Below, one piece after another: positions 15,939-22,436 of a stretch of DNA of 23,013 bases. The stretch is from Hyphomicrobiales bacterium (lineage in GTDB: Bacteria > Pseudomonadota > Alphaproteobacteria > Rhizobiales > Beijerinckiaceae). The DNA is taken from assembly GCA_015655535.1 (NCBI GenBank), contig JAATEW010000224.1, positions 1-23,013 on the forward strand, given 5' to 3'. The notes under the pieces are model-generated. The model saw only the letters and a list, made by a program, of their open reading frames with translations. It had not been told where the DNA came from and searched no databases. Position 1 is the stretch's first letter. Every line of letters starts with the position of its first letter. A program made the translations under genes and the position numbers.

Positions 15939-15977
15939 AGAACGTGATACTAATTCAACTTGAAGCGATCACGTTCT
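15939..15977. repeat. 10-bp inverted repeat between metK and trmB
   Basis: AGAACGTGAT (15939-15948) and ATCACGTTCT (15968-15977) are exact inverted arms around 19 bases. The right part, with TTGAAGCGATCACGTT, resembles the linker of the dispersed repeat at 6287-6398 (TTGAATCGATCACGTT), so this is probably a solo fragment of that family. It ends 11 bases before the trmB start and could reduce translation or serve as a weak terminator. Confidence 0.65.
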
Positions 15978-15988
15978 AAGTAAAACGT

Positions 15989-16690
15989 ATGAACTCCGCT
16001 CCGCCAGACACGGACTTTATTCCGTCGCCGCTTCATGGGCGCCGCAAAGCCAAAAAGCTGCGGACGCATCATACCGCGCTCGTCGAAAATCTGCTGCCGC
16101 ATCTGGCGCTCGATCTCACGAAGCCTTTGGCCGATCCGACAGGGCTTTTCCCGCACCGGCCGCACACCTTCTGGATGGAAGTGGGCTTTGGCGGCGGCGA
16201 GCATCTGGCGGACGAAGCGCGGCGCCATCAAGACGTGGGCTTCTTTGGCTGCGAGCCCTTCGTCAATGGTGTCGCCAAAGCTTTGGCTCTCATCGCCGAG
16301 GCGGACCTTTGCAACATCCGTCTGCATAATGGCGACGCGGGCGATGTGATCGACGCTTTGCCGGAGGCGGTGCTCTCCTGCGTCTATCTGCTTTATCCGG
16401 ACCCTTGGCCGAAACGGCGTCAGCATAAGCGGCGTTTTCTATCGGACGATATGCTCGTCAGATTGGCGCGCGTGATGCGCAGCGGCGCCGAACTGCGCTT
16501 TGCCACCGATATCGATCACAACGCGGGTTGGGTGCTCGCCCGCATTCTCCGGTCGCCCGATTTCGTCTGGCCCGCGCAACGCGCGGCGGATTGGCATCAG
16601 CCTTGGGCGAATTGGGAAAGTACCCGCTATGAGACAAAGGCGCTGAGCGAAGGGCGAAGGCCTGCCTATTTCACATTTGTGCGAAGGTAG
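15989..16690 (+). CDS. trmB: tRNA (guanine-N7-)-methyltransferase
   Basis: The 233-residue SAM-dependent enzyme methylates G46 in the tRNA variable loop. The SAM-binding motif is VGFGGGEHLADEA with an acidic end in FFGCEPFVNGVAKAL. The family's catalytic/tRNA-binding signature appears as YLLYPDPWPKRRQHKRRF near residues 130-147, and the C-terminal motif as WESTRYETKALSEGRRPAYF. Length is standard. The ATG has only a weak ribosome binding site, and the inverted repeat directly upstream occupies the usual leader. It follows metK as in related genomes, where rimP and nusA commonly come next; here an MFS transporter follows instead. Confidence 0.96.
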   Translation: MNSAPPDTDFIPSPLHGRRKAKKLRTHHTALVENLLPHLALDLTKPLADPTGLFPHRPHTFWMEVGFGGGEHLADEARRHQDVGFFGCEPFVNGVAKALALIAEADLCNIRLHNGDAGDVIDALPEAVLSCVYLLYPDPWPKRRQHKRRFLSDDMLVRLARVMRSGAELRFATDIDHNAGWVLARILRSPDFVWPAQRAADWHQPWANWESTRYETKALSEGRRPAYFTFVRR

Positions 16691-16848
16691 GGACCAAATG
16701 GCTTGGACAAGGCAATTAAGCGCCTAGAGAATTCTTCCACGATCCTGCAATCCAGGGTTATAGTCTTTCATTGAATGGGACGCCTGTCGCGTGTCCCGCC
16801 GGCTATTTCCTCTTGTGACGGCCGGATTTTCGATGATGGGGACCGGGC

Positions 16849-18123
16849 GTGGCTGAGATTCAAGAAACCAAATCCGGAGCTGGCCGCTGGCTGCAATTGG
16901 TGCTCGGCGTCATCACTATGATGGCCATTTCCAGTCCGCAATATGTCTGGACTTTTTTCACGAAACCGCTGCTTGAGACAACGGGCGTGACCTTGGCCAC
17001 TTTGCAGATCACGGCGACGATCCTGATCGTACTGCAGACTTGGCTCTCGCCCCTCCAAGGTATCTTGATCGAGCGTTTCGGGGCGCGGAACCTTGTGATG
17101 CTGGGTTGCGCGCTCACCGGACTCTCTTGGGTTCTCGCCGCCCATGCGACCGATGTGACGATGCTCTACCTGACATATGGTCTGCTCGGCGGCATAGGTA
17201 CCGGCATCGTCTATGTCGGCGTCATCGGCCATATGGTGCGTTGGTTTCCCGACCGGCGCGGCTTTGCCGCCGGCATGGCGGCGGCGGGCTACGGCTTCGG
17301 CGCGATGCTGACGACCTTTCCGATCACGAACATGCTGAAGGCTTCAGGCTTGCCGGCGACTTTGATCTACTTTGGCTTGATTCTTGGGGCGGTCGGCGTG
17401 ATCGCCGCCTTCTTCCTGCGCGAGCCTCCTAAGGGTTATAGTGCCGTCGCCGCGCCTTCGGTGCATGTGACGTCTGTCGATTACAACCCGCTGACTATGC
17501 TGAAGACGCCGATCTTCTGGCTGCTCTTTATCATGATGACCATGATGTCGACCGGCGGCTTGATGGTGATATTGAACTTCGCAACATTCAGCCGCGAGTT
17601 CGGCATTACCGACGATGTCATGGTCTTTGGCTTGGCGGCGCTGCCATTCGCCTCGACGCTCGACCGCATCACCAACGGAGCGACGCGGCCCTTCTTCGGC
17701 TGGCTCTCGGACAGGATCGGGCGCGAGAACACCATGGCCATCGCCTTCGCGGGCGAAGCGCTGGCGATTTTCCTGATGCTCAACCTGCGGCACGATCCTC
17801 TGGCCTATGTGCTTTTGTCCGGCGTCGTCTTCTTCGGCTGGGGCGAGATTTTTTCGCTCTTCCCCTCGACCTTGACCGATACGTTCGGCACGCAGCACGC
17901 GACGACAAATTACGGCTTTCTCTATATGGCGCAGGGCGTCGGTTCTGTGCTTGGCGGTCCGCTCGCGGCCTCGTTGCATGAACATACCGGCAGTTGGGTT
18001 CCCGTCTTCGGACTGATCATCACGATGGATGTGCTGACGGCTCTGCTCGCTCTGTTCGTGCTGAAGCCCTGGCGGCGGACATGGCTTACCGGCAGCCGTC
18101 CGGCAGCTCTGGCGACAGCGTGA
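16849..18123 (+). CDS. MFS transporter, oxalate/formate-antiporter-like (OxlT family)
   Basis: The 424-residue protein has about 12 hydrophobic segments and the major facilitator loop-2/3 motif seen as GILIERFGARNLVMLG, with its half-repeat TRPFFGWLSDRIGRE in the second half. The helix-11 stretch NYGFLYMAQGVGSVLGGPLA resembles OxlT-type carboxylate antiporters, which exchange oxalate and formate. As I recall OxlT, its essential helix-11 lysine lies in this region, where glutamine appears here (MAQG), so the substrate may differ and the oxalate label should be taken loosely. The start is a GTG with GGGGA upstream. No oxalate-degrading gene is nearby. The 158-bp gap after trmB suggests its own promoter, but none is convincing. 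Confidence 0.85.
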   Translation: MAEIQETKSGAGRWLQLVLGVITMMAISSPQYVWTFFTKPLLETTGVTLATLQITATILIVLQTWLSPLQGILIERFGARNLVMLGCALTGLSWVLAAHATDVTMLYLTYGLLGGIGTGIVYVGVIGHMVRWFPDRRGFAAGMAAAGYGFGAMLTTFPITNMLKASGLPATLIYFGLILGAVGVIAAFFLREPPKGYSAVAAPSVHVTSVDYNPLTMLKTPIFWLLFIMMTMMSTGGLMVILNFATFSREFGITDDVMVFGLAALPFASTLDRITNGATRPFFGWLSDRIGRENTMAIAFAGEALAIFLMLNLRHDPLAYVLLSGVVFFGWGEIFSLFPSTLTDTFGTQHATTNYGFLYMAQGVGSVLGGPLAASLHEHTGSWVPVFGLIITMDVLTALLALFVLKPWRRTWLTGSRPAALATA

Positions 18124-18161
18124 CGCGGATGAGACTCGATTAAAATAGCCTTAGCCGTCAT

Positions 18162-18180
18162 GCGCGGACTCGATCCGCGC
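18162..18180. repeat. REP-like hairpin downstream of the MFS gene
   Basis: GCGCGGA-ctcga-TCCGCGC forms a 7-bp stem with a 5-base loop, preceded by CCGTCAT and followed by CATCCAGGC. This layout is that of the common alphaproteobacterial intergenic REP element. It lies about 40 bases past the MFS stop and could also stabilise or end that transcript. Confidence 0.65.
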
Positions 18181-18288
18181 CATCCAGGCACAAACTCGGC
18201 GATGTTTTGATGGTCGGTTCGAGCCTGCTGCGATCCAGTTGAAAGGAATCGGAGCGTTCTTTCGCCATCGATCGCTTAATTCAAAGAC

Positions 18289-18474
18289 CGCCATTCATCT
18301 CTTGGCGGCGATAATGGCGAGCAGATCGCTTTGGTCAAGGATGGCACGCAGATAAGTTTACGCAGATTGCGTAGACTTATCTGCGTGCCACCGCCTTCGG
18401 CGGCGCATCGAAGATGCGTCCTTGACAAAAGCGCATCTGCCTCGCCGAAAATGGTCGCCGTTGGATGAATGGCG
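18289..18474. mobile_element. ~186-bp MITE-like near-palindrome
   Basis: The ends are exact inverted repeats: CGCCATTCATC (18289-18299) and GATGAATGGCG (18464-18474). Arms continue inwards with mismatches through GGCGA, GCAGAT, GC and GTCAAGGA. The core stem pairs TGGCACGCAGATAAGT (18342-18357) with ACTTATCTGCGTGCCA (18375-18390) and TACGCA (18359-18364) with TGCGTA (18368-18373), leaving a 3-base loop. The right arm carries about 28 extra bases with two small hairpins (GCATC-gaa-GATGC and CCGCC-ttc-GGCGG). There is no ORF of its own. Together with the hairpin at 18162 it is all I see in the 413-bp gap. No target-site duplication could be confirmed. Confidence 0.7.
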
Positions 18475-18536
18475 AAATCTGATGGGCAAGACCCATCCGA
18501 GCGAGCGTGAGCGAAATGGACCACGCGCGTTCCGTC

Positions 18537-18953
18537 TCAAATCGAGGCTGCGGCCTCGCGCGCCTTTTCGAGGAACTCGTCGCTCGCATACACTTTGTCG
18601 CCGTCCGGATCGTGGATGATCGCGCCGAAATTATTGACGAGCGCGGCGCAGACGGCCATGGCGGCAATATATTCGCGCACGTCGCCGCTCCATTTGACGG
18701 CGATCTCGACATCGCGCTCGCCGAGCGCCGATTTGAGATTGACGGGCGCGGCGTCGGCCGCGACATCCTGGAATTTGATGTTGAATCCCGCATCCTCGCC
18801 GTCGAGCGTGCAGGGCAGATAGCCCTGGCTCTTGAAGGGCGCATAACCGTCGTCGAGGGTCACTTTGAACTTGAGGCCGTCGATCGCCTTTTGCAGGTCC
18901 TTTCGCGCCGGGACATCCTTGCGATTGAGAAAGGCGGACTGCGCGCGCGGCAT
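18537..18953 (-). CDS. Conserved-looking protein of unknown function
   Basis: The 138-residue product starts MPRAQSAFLNRKDVPARKDL with AGGAG seven bases ahead of the ATG; longer in-frame starts (to 19100) lack conserved character and would run towards hisZ. It has no signal peptide or membrane helix. The centre reads as alternating beta strands and loops (LKFKVTLDDGYAPFKSQGYL, then PCTLDGEDAGFNIKF and REYIAAMAVCAALVNNFGAII), followed by an Asp-rich turn HDPDGDKVYASDEF and a final helix. I do not recognise the family with certainty; the style resembles small soluble immunity-type or housekeeping unknowns. It is divergent from hisZ and follows the MITE-like element. Confidence 0.72.
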   Translation of the reverse strand: MPRAQSAFLNRKDVPARKDLQKAIDGLKFKVTLDDGYAPFKSQGYLPCTLDGEDAGFNIKFQDVAADAAPVNLKSALGERDVEIAVKWSGDVREYIAAMAVCAALVNNFGAIIHDPDGDKVYASDEFLEKAREAAASI

Positions 18954-19175
18954 GGCTTGCTCCTGATTTCGGCCGGTCGGACGCGCCTCTTTATCATAAG
19001 CGCCGTTCAGATGAACAGGCGCATGGTGCGGGAGGCCGGATTCGTTAACGAGGCCAATGGATTGGCTGCTCAAGGGCTCGCCCCGGTCAGGCGATTTCAT
19101 TCACCTTGTGCCGGAAAACCCGTCGCTTCGCCGCGCGGCCTTTGCTACGAAGGCTTTCACTTCGAAAAGGATGGA

Positions 19176-20315
19176 ATGGCGGCCGCCATGTCTCTAGCTG
19201 ACGATCGCCTGCTTCAGGACGCCTTGGCGGCCCATTTGGCCGCGCAAGGCTATCCGCGCTGCGAACCGCCGATCCTTCTGCCGGCGTCGGATTTTTTCGA
19301 TTCCGGCGAAGAGATTCGCGGGCGGCTGTACCTTACGAGCGATGTTTCGGGGACGGATTATTGCCTGCGTCCCGAATATACGATTCCGGTCTGCCGCCAT
19401 TATCTCGCCTCGCCGGAAGCCGGGCAGCCAGCGGCCTTTTCCTATTGCGGCCCCGTCTTCCGCTATCGCGCCGATGGGCCGGGCGAATTCATCCAGGCGG
19501 GATTGGAGAATTTCGGCCGCGCGGACCGCGAAGCGGCGGACGCGGAAATCCTGGCACTCTCGCTTGAAACCGTCGCCGCCGTCGCCGGCAAGACACTCAG
19601 CGTGCGGATCGGCGATGCGGGGCTTTTTGCCCGTCTTCTGGAAGCCCTCGATCTCTCGCCGCAATGGCGCCGCCGCATCAGCCGCGGGCATTTGCAAGGC
19701 AAAGCGCTCGAAGCCATCCTGTCCGCGCCCATGAATGGTGCGAGCACGGATCATTCCGGCGTGCTCGCGGCCTTGGAAGGGTCCGACAAGCAGGGCGCCC
19801 GTGCGCTGGTCGAGGATCTGCTTTCAATCGCAGGGATCGCAACTGTCGGCGGCCGCACGGCCGCCGAAATCGCCGACCGTTTTCTCGAACAGGCGGCGCT
19901 GAAATCGGGCACTGGCTTTCCGGCCGAAAAGCGCGAGATCATCGAGCGCTTTCTTAGCATCGAGAGCGACCCGGATCATGCCTCGGCGGACCTCCGCCAA
20001 TTGGCGCGCGACGCCAAGCTCGATCTGTCTGCCATCCTCGATCGGTTCGATGCGAGGCTCGGATTCATGGCGGCGCGGGGGCTCGATATCGAGGCTCTGT
20101 CCTTCGGCACGGGCTTCGCGCGCAATCTCGATTATTATACGGGCTTCGTCTTCGAGGCGCATGACAAGGATCAGCCGGACGGCAAGCCGCTCGCGGGCGG
20201 CGGGCGTTACGATTCGCTCGCCAAGACGCTCGGCGCCAAAGACGCGATCCCCGCCGTCGGCGCCGCGATCTGGGTCGACCGCCTCAATCACGGCAAGATG
20301 GATGCTGCATCATGA
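19176..20315 (+). CDS. hisZ: ATP phosphoribosyltransferase regulatory subunit HisZ
   Basis: HisZ is a histidyl-tRNA-synthetase paralogue that lacks aminoacylation activity and activates HisG in the first step of histidine synthesis. The 379-residue protein keeps the class II fold: YPRCEPPILLPASDFF, CLRPEYTIPVCRHY (motif 2 style), FSYCGPVFRYR, GEFIQAGLENFG, RNLDYYTGFVFEA and GGGRYDSLAKTLGA. No anticodon-binding domain follows. ATG 19176 has AAGGA in front; ATG 19188 is an alternative. The frame is open far upstream by composition only. The stop overlaps the hisG start in ATGA. The 222-bp upstream gap holds a small near-palindrome (CGCCGTTCA/TGAACaGGCG, 19001-19021) of unknown role. Confidence 0.93.
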   Translation: MAAAMSLADDRLLQDALAAHLAAQGYPRCEPPILLPASDFFDSGEEIRGRLYLTSDVSGTDYCLRPEYTIPVCRHYLASPEAGQPAAFSYCGPVFRYRADGPGEFIQAGLENFGRADREAADAEILALSLETVAAVAGKTLSVRIGDAGLFARLLEALDLSPQWRRRISRGHLQGKALEAILSAPMNGASTDHSGVLAALEGSDKQGARALVEDLLSIAGIATVGGRTAAEIADRFLEQAALKSGTGFPAEKREIIERFLSIESDPDHASADLRQLARDAKLDLSAILDRFDARLGFMAARGLDIEALSFGTGFARNLDYYTGFVFEAHDKDQPDGKPLAGGGRYDSLAKTLGAKDAIPAVGAAIWVDRLNHGKMDAAS

Positions 20316-21289
20316 GCGGGGCTCAGCCTTTCGTCCTTGCCGTACCCTCGAAGGGCCGGTTGCAGGAAAATGCCGCGGCCTTCTTCGGCCGCGCCGGGCT
20401 GACGCTCGTGCAAGGGCGCGGCGCGCTCGATTATCGCGGTACGCTCGCGGGCATCGATGGTGTCGAGGTCGCGTTTGTTTCGGCATCCGAGATCGTGTCG
20501 CAGCTCGCCGCGGGTACCGCGCATATGGGCGTGACGGGCGAAGATCTCGTGCGTGAAACCTTGCCCGATGCCGATGCGAAACTCGTGTTGCTGACGCCGC
20601 TCGGCTTTGGCTATGCGAATGTCGTCGTCGCCGTGCCGCAAGCCTGGATCGACGTGAAGACCATGGCTGATCTCGAAGATGTCGCGGCGGCCTTTCGCGC
20701 CAGGCGCGGCGAGCGCATGCGGGTCGCCACCAAATATCTCAATCTCACGCGCCGGTTTTTCGCCGAGCGCCATGTCACCGATTACCGCATCGTCGAAAGT
20801 CTCGGCGCGACGGAAGGCGCACCGGCGGCAGGGAAGGCCGAACTGATCGTCGATATCACGACGACGGGTGCGACGCTCGCCGCCAATGCGCTGAAGATTT
20901 TGGACGATGGCGTCATGCTGCGGTCCGAAGCCAATCTTGTGGCTTCTCTGACGGCGCCTTGGGACGACAAGACGAAAGAGACGGCGCGCATTCTTCTCTC
21001 GCGGATCGTTGCCGAAGAAGAGGCCCGCACGACACGCGAGGTCTCGACGGTGCTAGCAAAGTTCGAAGCGCAGCAACGGGCCGATGCGCAAGAGATATTC
21101 GCTGCGCGCACGCGCCTGCATGCGCCGGATGGGCGTCTTGTTTTGAATTGTCCTAAAGACAAGGTCGCGGCGCTTGCCGATTGGCTCATCGGCCAGGGTG
21201 CGGACCATGTGGCGGTGACGGCGCAGGATTATGTGTTTTCCGCCGTCAATCCGCTTTATGAGAAGCTCGTGGCGCGTCTGCCGAAGTAG
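20312..21289 (+). CDS. hisG: ATP phosphoribosyltransferase (catalytic)
   Basis: HisG condenses ATP with PRPP, committing flux to histidine. The 325-residue protein has VLAVPSKGRLQE at the N-terminus, FVSASEIVSQLAAGTAHMGVTGEDLV, RVATKYLNLTRRFF and the PRPP-binding ELIVDITTTGATLAANALKIL. HisZ-dependent short HisG is usually 200-230 residues. Here about 95 further residues follow, ending with LNCPKDKVAALADWLIGQGA and VTAQDYVFSAVNPLYEKL, which resemble the ACT-like C-terminal domain of the long form. Having both HisZ and this tail is seen, to my memory, in Bradyrhizobium-type species too. Translation is coupled to hisZ by the 4-base overlap. Confidence 0.96.
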   Translation: MSGAQPFVLAVPSKGRLQENAAAFFGRAGLTLVQGRGALDYRGTLAGIDGVEVAFVSASEIVSQLAAGTAHMGVTGEDLVRETLPDADAKLVLLTPLGFGYANVVVAVPQAWIDVKTMADLEDVAAAFRARRGERMRVATKYLNLTRRFFAERHVTDYRIVESLGATEGAPAAGKAELIVDITTTGATLAANALKILDDGVMLRSEANLVASLTAPWDDKTKETARILLSRIVAEEEARTTREVSTVLAKFEAQQRADAQEIFAARTRLHAPDGRLVLNCPKDKVAALADWLIGQGADHVAVTAQDYVFSAVNPLYEKLVARLPK

Positions 21290-21297
21290 CGCGGCAG

Positions 21298-21314
21298 GCC
21301 CTATTTCTCAGGGC
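21298..21314 (+). terminator. Weak terminator-like hairpin after hisG
   Basis: GCCCT-atttctc-AGGGC forms a 5-bp stem extended by A-T and G-T pairs, starting about 10 bases after the hisG stop and followed by TTGAAATT. The U-tract is poor, so read-through into the next small gene is likely. Confidence 0.35.
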
Positions 21315-21340
21315 TTGAAATTCGCTATATAGATGAGATT

Positions 21341-21604
21341 ATGAACGATCCGCGCCGCATGGCGGCGGCGCAAGGGGCAGTCTCGATGGCCTATTTCGTG
21401 TCTTGGATGAAGGATGGGAAGATCCGCAAATTCGCTTACCCGCACGTCGCCCTCGAAACGGCGTTGGCCCTGGCGCATGAGGTTCTGCAAACCGACGGTG
21501 GCGAAGTCTGGGTGAGCGACGAAAAGGGCCAAAAAGTCGCCGGGCTTGAAGACATCGTGGACCATGCCGAAAACGGCTATGCCGAGAGCGACGACGAGAA
21601 TTAA
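21341..21604 (+). CDS. Small protein of unknown function
   Basis: The frame encodes 87 residues from ATG 21341 or 72 from ATG 21386 (MAYFVSWMKDGKIRKFAYPH), the latter with AAGGGG upstream and a more protein-like beginning. The sequence suggests a beta-hairpin, a helix (ETALALAHEVLQ), another strand pair (GEVWVSDEKGQKVAG) and an acidic tail. It has no signal peptide or membrane segment. It follows hisG by about 50 bases on the same strand and may share its transcript. I do not recognise the family. Confidence 0.6.
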   Translation: MNDPRRMAAAQGAVSMAYFVSWMKDGKIRKFAYPHVALETALALAHEVLQTDGGEVWVSDEKGQKVAGLEDIVDHAENGYAESDDEN

Positions 21605-21624
21605 GGGGACAGGGTCTATTATCG

Positions 21625-21711
21625 GCCGTCATTGCGAGCGCAGCGAAGCAATCCAGGAACACTAATTCGGCTCTTGCTTCTGGATTGCTTCGCTGCGCTC
21701 GCAATGACGGC
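21625..21711. repeat. Perfect 32-bp inverted repeat (widespread palindromic element)
   Basis: The arms 21625-21656 and 21680-21711 are exact reverse complements around a 23-base loop. Their core is GTCATTGCGAGCGCAGCGAA followed by GCAATCCAG, a motif I know as extremely common between genes in Alphaproteobacteria and other Proteobacteria. It separates the small gene after hisG from the mntA gene and could form a strong hairpin in a transcript from either side. It has no long U-tract of its own. Confidence 0.93.
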
Positions 21712-21759
21712 AACATCTGGTCCATTCCTAAAACCCGTGTTTCATATTAGACTACCGGT

Positions 21760-22053
21760 ATGAACGACAGAGACGAGATCATTTCGATTCTGCGCGCGGC
21801 CCTGCCCGATCTCAAGCAGCGTTGGCCGATCCAGTCGCTCGCGCTATTCGGCTCCATGGTGCGCGGAGACGCGACTGAGGCGAGCGATGTTGATTTGCTT
21901 GTCGAGTTCGAAGCACCGATCCCCTTTTCCATCTATTTTTCGCTCGAGCAGGAACTCGAAAGATTGACTGGACGCCACGTCGATCTCGTCACGCGCCGGG
22001 CTTTGAAGCCGCATATGGGCAAGCGCATTCTCGAAGAAGCTTTGCCGCTTTGA
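21760..22053 (+). CDS. mntA: MNT-type nucleotidyltransferase antitoxin (MntA-like)
   Basis: The 97-residue protein is a minimal nucleotidyltransferase with the signature G-S-x10-D-x-D: Gly31-Ser32 (LFGSMVRGDATEASDVDLL) and Asp43/Asp45, plus a third acidic position in HVDLVT (Asp75). All catalytic residues are present. MntA proteins adenylylate (AMPylate) a tyrosine in the HXY segment of the partner HEPN toxin HepT and so neutralise it. The next gene overlaps by 4 bases and is a HEPN protein, the standard order. The partner is frameshifted here, so this gene may be an antitoxin without a working toxin. The gap from 21605 holds the large inverted repeat. Confidence 0.9.
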   Translation: MNDRDEIISILRAALPDLKQRWPIQSLALFGSMVRGDATEASDVDLLVEFEAPIPFSIYFSLEQELERLTGRHVDLVTRRALKPHMGKRILEEALPL

Positions 22054-22408
22054 GCAGCCGCAGCTATATCGACTTTCTGGACGATATTGTAAGCGCGTGC
22101 CGTTCGATCATCCGATTCGTCGAAGGTATGACGATGGATGACTATTTCTCCGACGAGAAGACACGCTTTGCCGTGACGCATGCGTATGAGATTATGGGAG
22201 AAGCGGTGAAACATCTGCCGGAGGATCTAAATCCAATTATCCGGAAATCCCGTGGACGCGAATGGCTGCCGTGCGAAATTACATAGCCCACGGCTATTTC
22301 AGCGTGGACGATGTCATCCTGTTCGAGACGATCAGGCAAGAGTTGCAGCCTTTGCTTCCGCACCTTGAAGCGATCTTGCATAAGCATAATCAAGAGCGGA
22401 AAGGCTGA
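22050..22408 (+). pseudogene. hepT: HEPN toxin HepT, disrupted by a frameshift
   Basis: Frame one starts at TTG 22050, overlapping the mntA stop, and reads MSSRSYIDFLDDIVSACRSI with HAYEIMGEAVKHLPEDLNP, then runs out of family sequence to TAG at 22284. The expected continuation is in another frame: NYPEIPWTRMAAVRNYIAHG, then YFSVDDVILFETIRQELQPL, ending at TGA 22406-22408. The catalytic and modification motif R-x4-H-x-Y (RNYIAHGY) lies only in that second part. One base missing near 22229-22238, for example one A in the A/C-rich stretch, restores a full HepT of about 119 residues. Either the toxin is inactivated or the base is a sequencing error. A short product from ATG 22262 would keep the motif but lose the fold. 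Confidence 0.85.
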
Positions 22409-22436
22409 TTTCCCCTCGCTTGGCGTAGATTCCGCA

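Noticed and set aside
16776..16796. GGGAC...GTCCC hairpin in the trmB-MFS gap
   Set aside because: Five-base arms around an 11-base loop in G+C-rich DNA are expected by chance, and no U-tract follows.
18507..19175. In-frame upstream extension of hisZ
   Set aside because: It overlaps the minus-strand unknown gene and lacks any HisZ-like sequence before 19176.
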